A stretch of DNA of 64,000 nt from Oscillospiraceae bacterium (lineage in GTDB: Bacteria > Bacillota_A > Clostridia > Oscillospirales > Oscillospiraceae): contig JAFUES010000023.1 of assembly GCA_017470325.1 (NCBI GenBank), forward strand, positions 62,001 through 126,000. Reading direction: 5' to 3'. The position numbers and the translations under genes are program-made. A model generated the notes under the pieces. It saw nothing but the letters and a program-made list of their open reading frames with translations, did not search any database and was not told the DNA's origin. This document shows positions 25,996 to 34,584 of the stretch, in pieces. Each line of letters begins with the position of its first letter. Positions within the stretch are counted from its first letter, which is position 1.

Positions 25996-26989
25996 CGCAA
26001 TGGGCGGCGACAACGCTCCCCAGGAGATCGTAAAGGGCGCGGTGCGCGCCAAACGCGAACTGGGTGTGGATGTGACCCTGGTGGGCCGCAAGGAAGAGGT
26101 GGACGCCTGCCTGCAGGCGGAAAATTGCACGGATATCCAGGTGGTGGACGCCCGCGAGGTGATCACCATGGAGGATGACCCCAGCACCGCCACCCGCCGC
26201 AAGAAGGATTCCTCCATGGCCGTGGCCCTGTCCCTGCTGAAGGACGGCCAGGGCGACGCGGTGGTCTCCGCCGGCAGCACCGGCGCGTTGCTCACCGGCG
26301 CGACGCTGACAGTCAAGCGCATCCGCGGCATCCGCCGTGCGGCCCTGGCCCCTGTTCTGCCCGCGGGCGAGCATGGCGTGATGCTGATCGACTGCGGCGC
26401 CAATGTGGAGTGCACCGCGGAGTATCTGCTCCAGTTTGCCTTTATGGGCAGCTTTTATGCCAAGAAGATCATGGGCTGCGCCGATCCCCGGGTGGGCCTG
26501 CTGAATGTGGGCACCGAGGATACCAAGGGCGGGGACCTGCAGCATCAGACCTTCGAGCTGCTGAAAAAAGCGGACGAGGAAGGCCGAATCAACTTTGTGG
26601 GCAATGTGGAGGGCACTGGCGTGTTCTCCGGCGAGGTGGACGTGGTGGTCACCGACGGCTTTACCGGCAATGTTCTGCTCAAGGGTACCGAAGGCGTCAT
26701 CAAGTACATCATGACCCGGCTTAAGGGCGTGTTCTATAAGAGCACCGTCAACAAGCTGGCGGCGGCAGTGCTGAAGGGCGACCTGGCCGCCATGAAGAAA
26801 TCCATGGATGTGAACGAAGTGGGCGGCACGGCGCTGGTGGGCATCAGCAAGCCGGTCATCAAGGCCCATGGCTCCTCCAATGCGGCCAGCTTCTTCGCCG
26901 CCATGCGGCAGGCTAAGGCCTTTGCGGAGTCCGGGATCATCGGGGATATCACCGAAAACATCGATTACATGAAGCTCAAGGCCGAGTAA
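25979..26989 (+). CDS. plsX: PlsX, phosphate acyltransferase
   Basis: PlsX turns acyl-ACP into acyl-phosphate, the acyl donor for PlsY in phospholipid synthesis. The 336 residues begin MRIIVDAMGGDNAPQEIVKGA and contain VSAGSTGALLTGA, LLNVGTEDTKGG and VVTDGFTGNVLLK, all family motifs. The GTG start lies inside the trmFO end with GGGAGG upstream. rnc follows after three bases. The acpP gene often found between plsX and rnc is absent here. Confidence 0.95.
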   Translation: MRIIVDAMGGDNAPQEIVKGAVRAKRELGVDVTLVGRKEEVDACLQAENCTDIQVVDAREVITMEDDPSTATRRKKDSSMAVALSLLKDGQGDAVVSAGSTGALLTGATLTVKRIRGIRRAALAPVLPAGEHGVMLIDCGANVECTAEYLLQFAFMGSFYAKKIMGCADPRVGLLNVGTEDTKGGDLQHQTFELLKKADEEGRINFVGNVEGTGVFSGEVDVVVTDGFTGNVLLKGTEGVIKYIMTRLKGVFYKSTVNKLAAAVLKGDLAAMKKSMDVNEVGGTALVGISKPVIKAHGSSNAASFFAAMRQAKAFAESGIIGDITENIDYMKLKAE

Positions 26990-26992
26990 ACC

Positions 26993-27670
26993 ATGGGGGA
27001 TCTTGAGAAAAAAATCGGATATACGTTTCGCAACCGCAGACTTCTGGAAACAGCTCTGACCCACAGCTCCTATGCCAATGAAAGGCATGGCGTGGACTGT
27101 GAAAGCTACGAGCGCCTGGAATTTCTGGGGGACTCGATCCTGGGCTTCACCACGGCGGAGTTCCTGTATGCCCATGAGCCGTCCCTGCCCGAGGGCAGCA
27201 TGACTCGCCTGCGGGCGGAGCTGGTATGTGAGAGCAGCCTGCACAAGGCGGCGCTGGCCCTGGACCTGGGCCGGTATATGCGCCTGGGCAAGGGGGAGGA
27301 GCGCAGCGGCGGCCGGGAGCGGCCGTCTATCCTGGCGGATATGGTGGAGGCGATCATCGCCGCCATGTACCTGGACGCCGGTCTGGAACAGGCCAAGTCC
27401 TTTATCATGAGTCGGGTGCTCAAAGACGCGGAGATCAGCGAGGAGCACCGCAGCCAGGACTATAAAACCGTGCTGCAGGAGCTGGTGCAGCGTAAGGCGG
27501 ATCAGCATATCGCCTATGAGCTCATCGGCGAGAGCGGCCCGGACCACAACAAGCGCTTCACCTTCCGGGTGAGCATCAACGGCGTCAGCGCCGGCGAAGG
27601 CACGGGACGTACCAAAAAGGAGGCCGAGCAGATGGCCGCCAAACAGGCTCTGGAGACCTTGCAGGCATGA
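26993..27670 (+). CDS. rnc: Ribonuclease III
   Basis: A double-strand-specific endoribonuclease for rRNA and mRNA processing. The 225 residues have the catalytic signature ERLEFLGDSILG, the second acidic cluster DMVEAIIAAMYLDAG and a C-terminal double-stranded RNA-binding domain (DYKTVLQELVQRKADQ to the end). Length is standard. The stop overlaps the next start by four bases. Confidence 0.96.
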   Translation: MGDLEKKIGYTFRNRRLLETALTHSSYANERHGVDCESYERLEFLGDSILGFTTAEFLYAHEPSLPEGSMTRLRAELVCESSLHKAALALDLGRYMRLGKGEERSGGRERPSILADMVEAIIAAMYLDAGLEQAKSFIMSRVLKDAEISEEHRSQDYKTVLQELVQRKADQHIAYELIGESGPDHNKRFTFRVSINGVSAGEGTGRTKKEAEQMAAKQALETLQA

Positions 27671-28683
27671 GCGCCAGAGAGTCCATCATCCCGGTGTTCG
27701 TGCCCCATCTGGGCTGTCCTCACGCCTGTGTGTTCTGCAATCAGAACCGCATTTCCGGCGCGGAGCAGCCTGCCACAGCGGATACCGTGCGGGAAGCGAT
27801 CAAACAAGCAGCCGCCTTGCCCCCTATCGGGGCAAAGCGGCAACTGGCGTTTTATGGGGGGAGTTTTACAGCCATCCCCGTAGCGGAGCAGACGGCTTTG
27901 CTTGCCGCCGCCAAGGAAGCGCTGGACAGGGGAGAGATCGATGCGATCCGCCTGTCCACCCGGCCGGACGCCATCGATGAGACTGTGCTCATGCGGCTGT
28001 GGGACTACGGTGTGGAGACCATAGAACTGGGGGCCCAGTCCATGGACGAGCAGGTGCTCCGCCTTTCCGGGCGAGGCCATACGGCGACGGATGTGGAGCG
28101 GGCGTCACGGCTCATCAAAGAAAAAGGCTTCCGCCTGATCCTGCAGATGATGACAGGCCTGCCCGGCGACGATGACGAGAAAGACATGGAGACGGCCCGG
28201 CAGCTGATCGCACTGCAGCCTGACGGGGTGCGGATCTATCCCACCGTCATCGTGCGGGACACGGCGCTGTATGCGCTGTGGAAAAGCGGACGGTATCGGG
28301 AGCACAGTGTGGAGCACGCCGTACGGGTCTGCGCCAAGCTGCTGCCCCTGTTCCAGAGGGCCGGGATCCCGGTGATCCGCCTGGGGCTCAATCCCACAGA
28401 GGAACTCTCCGGCGGCGCAGCTGTTGCCGGGGCCTATCACCCCGCTCTCGGCGAGCTGGTCAAGAGCCGGATCCTGTATGAGAAGGCAGAACTTCTTCTG
28501 CGAGCGAGCGGCGCTTCCGGCAGGGTGATCCTTGGCGTTGCGCCGGAAAACCTGTCCCAGATGGTGGGGCAGCATAAGGAGAATGTGCGAAAGCTGTGTA
28601 ATGTGTTTGGACTGGAGTCTTTGAAAGTCCGACCGGCAGATATAAAAAGCGGGGAAATCTGCGTGATTTCCATTGAAAAATAA
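27667..28683 (+). CDS. Radical SAM protein, Elp3-like (COG1243-type)
   Basis: A 338-residue radical SAM enzyme with the cluster motif CPHACVFC near residue 18. The SAM-binding region is FYGGSFTAIP, then DAIRLSTRPDAID and VETIELGAQSMDEQVL. It resembles the radical SAM part of Elp3 but lacks the acetyltransferase domain. Such genes are regular neighbours of rnc and smc in Clostridia. A tRNA-modifying role is likely by kinship only. It starts within the rnc stop codon and ends before a promoter for smc. Confidence 0.85.
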   Translation: MSARESIIPVFVPHLGCPHACVFCNQNRISGAEQPATADTVREAIKQAAALPPIGAKRQLAFYGGSFTAIPVAEQTALLAAAKEALDRGEIDAIRLSTRPDAIDETVLMRLWDYGVETIELGAQSMDEQVLRLSGRGHTATDVERASRLIKEKGFRLILQMMTGLPGDDDEKDMETARQLIALQPDGVRIYPTVIVRDTALYALWKSGRYREHSVEHAVRVCAKLLPLFQRAGIPVIRLGLNPTEELSGGAAVAGAYHPALGELVKSRILYEKAELLLRASGASGRVILGVAPENLSQMVGQHKENVRKLCNVFGLESLKVRPADIKSGEICVISIEK

Positions 28684-28701
28684 CAGAAGATACGGTATAA
28701 T
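28673..28701 (+). promoter_or_regulatory. Promoter for smc-ftsY run
   Basis: TTGAAA (28673-28678) overlaps the end of the radical SAM gene, and TATAAT (28696-28701) follows after 17 bp. Confidence 0.7.
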
Positions 28702-28748
28702 CATTTAGTTATTGCAAAAATCCAAATTCTCAGATTGAGGTCAGTCAT

Positions 28749-31700
28749 TTGTATTTACGTGCGTTGGAGATCCAGGGCTTCAAGTCCTTCCCGGACAAGA
28801 CCCGGCTCACATTTGAAAAAGACATAACCGCCATCGTCGGCCCCAACGGTTCCGGCAAGTCCAATATATCGGACGCCATCCTTTGGGTCATGGGCGAGCA
28901 GCGCAGCAAAGCCTTGCGCGGCTCCAAGATGGAGGACGTGATCTTCGGCGGTACCGAGAAGCGAAATGCCCTCGGCTTTGCCCAGGTATCGCTGATCATT
29001 GACAACTCCGCCCATATTTTCGACTACGAGGGCAGCGAGGTCATGCTCAGCCGCCGTTATTACCGCAGCGGCGATAGCGAGTATTTCATCAACAAAGAAT
29101 CCGTCCGCCTCAAGGACATCCACTCCCTCCTGATGGATACCGGCCTGGGGCGTGATGGCTATTCCATCATCGGCCAGGGCCGCATCGCGGAGATCGTCTC
29201 CAGCCGCAGCACCGACCGCCGCGAGGTTTTTGAAGAGGCGGCGGGCATCTCCCGCTTCCGCTACCGCAAGGAGGAAGCTGAGCGCAAACTGCAGCGGACC
29301 GATGAAAATCTGCTGCGTATCAACGATAAGATCGAAGAACTGGAGCTGCAGGTAGGCCCGCTGCAAAAGCAGGCGGAGACCGCCAAACGCTATCTGGTGC
29401 TGCGCGATCAACTGCGCGTGCAGGAGATCTCCGTCTGGATGGCGACGCTGGACAGGCTGCGTGCACAGGCGGACAGCGTTCAGCTGGAGTTTAGCCAGGC
29501 GCAGCAGGACCTGGAGCGGGCCAAGGCCTCTCTGGAGGCGCTGTATGCCTCCTCCGGCAGCATCACCGAGCGGATGCACCAGAAGGATGTAGAGAGTGAG
29601 CAGGCGCGGGAGCGCCTCTCCGCCACAGATGCGGCGGCCGCCGCCTGTGAGTCTGAGGCTGCGGTGCTGCGGGCCAATGTCCAGAGCAGCACAGAGCAGC
29701 TGGAGCGGCTGCGCAGAGATATCGCCGAGCGGGACCGCAGGGCGGAGGAGATCCGTGCCAGCATCGGTGAGGGCGAGAGCCGCATTGCGGAGATCGAGAA
29801 AGAGCTGGCCGCCCTCGCTCAGGAGACGGCTCAGAACAACAATGTACTTGACGGCTGCCGGATGAAGCTGAAGAACCGGGAAGCCATGGTCGAGCAGTTG
29901 AGCCAGCAGGCCACCTCGCTGGAAGTCGAGGGGCGGAGCATGGATTCCCGCATCAACATGCTCAGCGAAATGGAGAAAGATTACGAGGGATATTCCCGCG
30001 CGGTCAAGACCGTGATGCGGGAGGCCCAGCGGGGCAACCTCAAGGGAGTACACGGCCCGGTGGCGAACCTGCTTCGGGCGGATGAGGAATGTGCCCTGGC
30101 CATTGAAACGGCCCTGGGCGCCGCTGCCCAGAATATCGTGATCGATACCCAAAACGACGGCCGCCAGGCCATCGAGATGCTCAAGCGTATGGACGCCGGG
30201 CGGGCTACTTTCCTGCCGGTGGACACCATTCGCGGCAGCGTCATGAAGGATGCGCCGGAGCGCGATCCGGGTTTCGTGGGCATCGCCTATGAACTGGTCC
30301 GCTTTGATCCCAGGTATGACCAGATCTTTGCCAATCTTCTGGGGCGGACCGTCGTGGCCGAGACCCTGGGCGACGCGGTACACATGTCCAAGGCCAACGG
30401 CAACAGGCTTCGCATCGTGACTCTGGACGGGCAGATGATTAACGCCGGCGGCTCCATGACCGGCGGCAGCAGTGCCAGAAACACCGGCATCCTGTCCCGT
30501 GCCAATGAGTTGGAAAAGCTGAAGAAGCAGAGAGCACGCAGTGCCGAGCAGGAAAAGAAGTGCGCGGCCGAATTGGCTCAGGCAAGGTCCGGCGTGGCGG
30601 CTGTCCGCTATCAGTTGGATATGGCCCTGGAGGACCAGGCGGAGCTCCGCAGCCGCAGCGCCTCCTTTGAGGCGGAGTGGAAGACCACGAAGAATTCCGT
30701 GCAGCAGTTTACGCTGCTGCTGGAAAGCCTGACCGGAGACAGTGAGACCCAGCAGCGTGCCCTGGAAGCCGCCGGACGGCAGATCGAGAGCTTCAAGAGC
30801 CGCCTGGTTGAAAAAGAACAGCAGCTGACGGAGATCCGGGAAAAAAGCGCCGGGATCCGCGCGGAGATCGCGGAAATCAGCCAGAAGAAGCTGGAGCTGG
30901 AGGGCAAACGCACCCGGGCGGAGAAAGAGACGCAGGAGCGCAACGCCCAGATCCTGGAGCTGGAGCGGCAGGCTGCCCGCATCGAGCAGAAGAAGCTGGC
31001 CGCAGACCTGGAAGAAAAACAACTGCTGGACAAGCTGTGGGACAACTATGAGCTGAGCCATAGCGCCGCCGCGGCGGTGCGTCAGCCGGTGGAGAACCTG
31101 CAGAAGGCCAACAAAGAGATCCACGATCTGCGTCGCCAGATCAGCGCTCTGGGTACGCCCAATATCGGCGCTATCGAGGAATATGACCGGGTCAACACCC
31201 GCTATCAGTTCCTGTCTGAGCAGCGGGATGACGTGGAGAAGGCCAAGAAAGAACTGGAAGAGATCATCGGTGAGATCACCGGAGAGATGAAAGAAGTCTT
31301 CCTGACGCGCTTCCAGGAGATCGACAAGTGCTTCCGAGAGACATTCCTGGAGCTGTTCGGCGGCGGCCGGGCGGCCCTGGCTCTGGAGGATGAGGACAAT
31401 GTGCTGGAATGCGGCATCGAGATCAAGGCCCAGCCGCCCGGCAAGGCCCTGTCCAATATCAGCCTGCTCTCCGGCGGTGAGATGGCCTTCGTGGCTATCG
31501 CCCTGTACTTTGCCATCCTGAAGGTCCGGCCCACACCTTTCTGTGTAATGGACGAGATCGAGGCTGCCCTGGACGAGGCCAATGTGACCCGCTTTGCCGA
31601 GTACATGCGCCGCATGGCGGACAAGACCCAGTTTTTGGTGATCACCCACCGGCGCGGTACCATGGAGGAGGCTGACCTGCTCTATGGAGTCACCATGCAG

Positions 31701-31766
31701 GAAAAGGGCGTCTCCACCGTGATCGAGCTGGATCTGGAAGAGGCGCAGAAGACGATAGAGGAGTAA
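28749..31766 (+). CDS. smc: Chromosome partition protein SMC, short-armed
   Basis: The condensin ATPase. It has 1005 residues, whereas typical bacterial SMCs have about 1180. Both heads are complete: Walker A GPNGSGKSN (31-39), signature LLSGGEMAFVAIALYF (906-921) and Walker B FCVMDEIEAALDEAN. The hinge spans about 412-575 and ends in GGSMTGGSSARNTGILSR. The deficit is therefore spread over the two coiled-coil arms, each about 90 residues shorter than in B. subtilis, which keeps the arms matched. TTG is the start, with GAGG nine bases upstream. ftsY follows after five bases. Confidence 0.93.
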   Translation: MYLRALEIQGFKSFPDKTRLTFEKDITAIVGPNGSGKSNISDAILWVMGEQRSKALRGSKMEDVIFGGTEKRNALGFAQVSLIIDNSAHIFDYEGSEVMLSRRYYRSGDSEYFINKESVRLKDIHSLLMDTGLGRDGYSIIGQGRIAEIVSSRSTDRREVFEEAAGISRFRYRKEEAERKLQRTDENLLRINDKIEELELQVGPLQKQAETAKRYLVLRDQLRVQEISVWMATLDRLRAQADSVQLEFSQAQQDLERAKASLEALYASSGSITERMHQKDVESEQARERLSATDAAAAACESEAAVLRANVQSSTEQLERLRRDIAERDRRAEEIRASIGEGESRIAEIEKELAALAQETAQNNNVLDGCRMKLKNREAMVEQLSQQATSLEVEGRSMDSRINMLSEMEKDYEGYSRAVKTVMREAQRGNLKGVHGPVANLLRADEECALAIETALGAAAQNIVIDTQNDGRQAIEMLKRMDAGRATFLPVDTIRGSVMKDAPERDPGFVGIAYELVRFDPRYDQIFANLLGRTVVAETLGDAVHMSKANGNRLRIVTLDGQMINAGGSMTGGSSARNTGILSRANELEKLKKQRARSAEQEKKCAAELAQARSGVAAVRYQLDMALEDQAELRSRSASFEAEWKTTKNSVQQFTLLLESLTGDSETQQRALEAAGRQIESFKSRLVEKEQQLTEIREKSAGIRAEIAEISQKKLELEGKRTRAEKETQERNAQILELERQAARIEQKKLAADLEEKQLLDKLWDNYELSHSAAAAVRQPVENLQKANKEIHDLRRQISALGTPNIGAIEEYDRVNTRYQFLSEQRDDVEKAKKELEEIIGEITGEMKEVFLTRFQEIDKCFRETFLELFGGGRAALALEDEDNVLECGIEIKAQPPGKALSNISLLSGGEMAFVAIALYFAILKVRPTPFCVMDEIEAALDEANVTRFAEYMRRMADKTQFLVITHRRGTMEEADLLYGVTMQEKGVSTVIELDLEEAQKTIEE

Positions 31767-31771
31767 GATCC

Positions 31772-32680
31772 ATGGGATTTTTTGATAAGATCTTTACGGG
31801 CCTGAGCAAGACCCGGAACAATCTGGAGGATCTGGAAGAGCTGTTTCAGGACTATGCCCCGGACAACGAGGACTTTTATGACGAGCTGGAAGAGCTGCTG
31901 GTGCTGTCCGATGTGGGCGCCGCCACAGCGGAGCGGGTGGTCTATCTCATGCGGAAAAAGACCTGGGAGGATCGCTACCGCCACGGGGACGAGGCACGCA
32001 AGGGCTTGATCCAGGTGCTCAGCAAGCTGCTGGACGCGGGAGACACTTCCCTCAAGCTGGGCAGCAAGCCCTCCGTGATCCTGATGGTCGGCGTCAACGG
32101 GGTGGGGAAGACCACCACCATCGGCAAGCTGGCCTCCCAGCTGAAGGCCCAGGGAAAGAACGTGCTGCTGGTGGCAGGGGACACCTTCCGCGCCGCGGCG
32201 GCAGAGCAGCTTGGGATCTGGGCCCAGCGGGCTGGGACGGAGATCGTCCGCCATGAGGAGGGCAGCGACCCGGCCTCCGTGGTGTATGACGGTATCTGCG
32301 CGGCCAAGGCCAGGGGTACGGATGTGATCATCATCGATACCGCCGGACGCCTGCACAACAAGCAGAACCTGATGAACGAGCTGAGCAAGATCCGCCGCAT
32401 CATTGACCGGGAGCTGCCGGAGGCGGATGTGGAGACCCTGATGGTCCTGGACGCCACCACCGGCCAGAACGGCTTGATCCAGGCCAAGCAGTTTTTGGAG
32501 ACCTCCGGCCTGACCGGCATTGTGCTGACCAAGCTGGACGGCACGGCGAAGGGCGGCATCGTCTTTGCCATTGCTAATGAGCTGAAGCTGCCGGTGAAGT
32601 ATGTGGGCGTGGGCGAAGGGATCGACGATCTGATCCCCTTTGAGGCGGAGACCTTTGTGACCGCGCTGTTCAAGCGATAA
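31772..32680 (+). CDS. ftsY: FtsY, signal recognition particle receptor
   Basis: A GTPase that docks SRP-ribosome complexes at the membrane. The 302-residue protein has a short N domain and no long acidic A domain. The G motifs are GVNGVGKTTT (107-116), DTFRAAAAEQL, DTAGRLHNKQNLM and TKLDGTAKGG. It is cotranscribed with smc, the usual order in Firmicutes. Confidence 0.95.
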   Translation: MGFFDKIFTGLSKTRNNLEDLEELFQDYAPDNEDFYDELEELLVLSDVGAATAERVVYLMRKKTWEDRYRHGDEARKGLIQVLSKLLDAGDTSLKLGSKPSVILMVGVNGVGKTTTIGKLASQLKAQGKNVLLVAGDTFRAAAAEQLGIWAQRAGTEIVRHEEGSDPASVVYDGICAAKARGTDVIIIDTAGRLHNKQNLMNELSKIRRIIDRELPEADVETLMVLDATTGQNGLIQAKQFLETSGLTGIVLTKLDGTAKGGIVFAIANELKLPVKYVGVGEGIDDLIPFEAETFVTALFKR

Positions 32681-32690
32681 GGAGAGATTT

Positions 32691-33002
32691 ATGGCAATTA
32701 CGAGCAAACAACGCTCTCAGCTTCGCGGCCTGGCCGCAGCGGAGGACACCATCATCCAGGTGGGCAAGGGTGGCATCACTGACAATCTGATCGCCTCTGT
32801 CAACGCCGCGCTGAAGGCTAGAGAACTGGTCAAGGGCAAGGTACTGGAAAGCTGTGAGCTCAGCCCCAGGGAGGTGTGCGACGCCCTGTCCGAGGCCTGC
32901 GGGGCCGAACAGGTGCAGGTGATCGGCACCAAGTTCGTGCTCTTCAAGCGCAACGCCCAGGAGCCGAAGATCGCACTGGTAAAGGATAAAAAGAAAGCAT
33001 GA
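32691..33002 (+). CDS. yhbY: YhbY, CRM-domain RNA-binding protein
   Basis: A 103-residue CRM domain protein associated with large-subunit ribosome assembly. It begins MAITSKQRSQLRGLAAAEDTI and contains VGKGGITDNLIASVNAALKARELVKGKVL, the GxxG-type RNA-binding loop. The ribosome binding site is AAGGAGAG. It overlaps the next start by four bases. Neighbours nadD, yqeK and rsfS are its usual company. Confidence 0.93.
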   Translation: MAITSKQRSQLRGLAAAEDTIIQVGKGGITDNLIASVNAALKARELVKGKVLESCELSPREVCDALSEACGAEQVQVIGTKFVLFKRNAQEPKIALVKDKKKA

Positions 33003-34162
33003 AGATCGCAGTTTACGGCGGCAGCTTCAACCCGCCCCACCTGGGACATGCGGAAGTCGCCATGACGGTATATAAAGAGCTGTCGCCGGATATATTTCTG
33101 ATCATACCGGACAACATCCCGCCCCATAAGGAGCTGGCGGAGGGAAGTCCCACCGCCCAGCAGCGCATGGAGCTGTGCGAGCTGGCCTTTCAGGATGTGC
33201 CCGGAGCGCAGATCTCGGATATGGAGCTCAAGCGCGAGGGCAGGAGCTACACGGCGGACACTGTGGATATCCTGCGTGGGCAGTATCCCGACGACGAGCT
33301 GCTGCTGGTGATGGGCACGGACATGCTCCTGAGCTTTGAGGAGTGGTATCGGTATGAGCATCTGCTGCACTGCTGCACCCTGGTGGTCCTGGCCCGGGAT
33401 GAGCTGGAAGAGGATAAGCTCCGCGCACACGCGGACTATCTGACCGAGCGCTACGGCGCGAAGATCCGGCTTTTGTTCCACGAGCCGCTGCCCATGCAGT
33501 CCCGGGATATCCGGGAGCGGCTGAAGCTGCGGATGTGTGCCGATCAGCTGGATGACCGGGTCTACAGCTGCATCATCAAACACGGCTACTACGACGCCCT
33601 GCCGGAACTGGCCTGGCTGCGGGAGAAGGCCTACGCCTATCTCAGCCCCAAGCGGATCGCCCATGTGGCCGGCTGTGAGAGCGAGGCCGTGATGCTGGCC
33701 ATGCACTGGGGCGAGGACCCGGAGAAGGCGGCTACTGCCGGAATTTTGCATGATATCACTAAGAAACTGGATCATCAGGAACAGTTGAACTTGTGTGAAA
33801 AATATGGTATTATATGCGACAACGCAGAACGCAGCAACCCGAAACTCCTGCACGCCAAGACAGGCGCGGCCCTGGCAAAGGACCTGTTTGGCGTCTCGGA
33901 CGAGATCTGCGAGGCTATCCGCTGGCATACCACCGGAAAGCCGGATATGACCATGCTGGAAAAGATCATCTATCTGGCGGATTATATCGAGCCCACCCGG
34001 GACTTTCCCGGCGTGGAGAAGCTGCGGGAGCTCTGTTATGAGGATCTGAACGCCGCCATGGCGTTGGGGCTCAAGATGAGTCTGGAGGAGATCCGAAGCC
34101 ACGGGACAGAGCCCTATAAGGACACCAGTGAGGCGTACCAATGGTACAGCCAGGAATATTAA
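32999..34162 (+). CDS. nadD: NadD-YqeK fusion: NaMN adenylyltransferase plus HD hydrolase
   Basis: A 387-residue fusion of two genes that are adjacent but separate in B. subtilis. Residues 1-195 are NadD, which makes nicotinate adenine dinucleotide (GGSFNPPHLGHAEVA, LLLVMGTDMLLSFEEWY, MQSRDIRERL). Residues about 200-387 are YqeK, an HD-domain hydrolase of diadenosine tetraphosphate and related nucleotides (HVAGCESEAVMLA, LHDITKK with His251-Asp252, IRWHTTG, YLADYIEP). No stop or frameshift separates them. NAD synthesis and dinucleotide clearance thus sit in one polypeptide. Confidence 0.92.
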   Translation: MKIAVYGGSFNPPHLGHAEVAMTVYKELSPDIFLIIPDNIPPHKELAEGSPTAQQRMELCELAFQDVPGAQISDMELKREGRSYTADTVDILRGQYPDDELLLVMGTDMLLSFEEWYRYEHLLHCCTLVVLARDELEEDKLRAHADYLTERYGAKIRLLFHEPLPMQSRDIRERLKLRMCADQLDDRVYSCIIKHGYYDALPELAWLREKAYAYLSPKRIAHVAGCESEAVMLAMHWGEDPEKAATAGILHDITKKLDHQEQLNLCEKYGIICDNAERSNPKLLHAKTGAALAKDLFGVSDEICEAIRWHTTGKPDMTMLEKIIYLADYIEPTRDFPGVEKLRELCYEDLNAAMALGLKMSLEEIRSHGTEPYKDTSEAYQWYSQEY

Positions 34163-34174
34163 GGAGGGTACAAT

Positions 34175-34534
34175 ATGCTTACACCCGCTGAGATCGCGGC
34201 CATTGCCGCAAGAGCGCTGGAAGAAAAGAAAGCGCGGGATGTGACCATCCTGAAAACGGCAGAGCAGACTGTCCTTGCGGATTATTTTGTCATCTGCAAC
34301 GGCACCTCCTCTACCCACATCAAGGCCCTGGTGGACGAAGTGGACAAGCAGCTTTCCGAAGCAGGGGAGCCGCCCATCCGCCGTGAGGGTCTGCGCTCGG
34401 ACATCTGGGTGCTGATGGACTTCGGCTGTGTCATCGTGCATGTGTTCACCGATGAGGCCCGCAAGTTCTATAATCTGGAGCGTCTGTGGAGCGACGCAGA
34501 GGTGGTGTCCCTCTCATCCCTTCCGAGCCCCTGA
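34175..34534 (+). CDS. rsfS: RsfS/RsfA ribosome silencing factor
   Basis: A 119-residue protein that binds ribosomal protein L14 and blocks subunit joining when growth stops. Family motifs are VTILKTAEQTVLADYFVICNG, STHIKALVDEVD, RREGLRSDIWVLMDFGCVIVHVF and ARKFYNLERLW. The ribosome binding site is AAGGAGG. It follows the nadD-yqeK fusion after 12 bases, the conserved order. Confidence 0.95.
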   Translation: MLTPAEIAAIAARALEEKKARDVTILKTAEQTVLADYFVICNGTSSTHIKALVDEVDKQLSEAGEPPIRREGLRSDIWVLMDFGCVIVHVFTDEARKFYNLERLWSDAEVVSLSSLPSP

Positions 34535-34584
34535 TTACAGGGGCATTCCGGACGAACAAAAAATGATGAAAGGGATTGATACCA

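Noticed and set aside
28755..31649. Minus-strand open frame of 964 codons opposite smc
   Set aside because: Antisense shadow of a clear SMC gene, without domains or start signals.
34535..34584. A T-box leader before leuS
   Set aside because: Only 50 bases lie between rsfS and leuS, and no T-box sequence or terminator is present.
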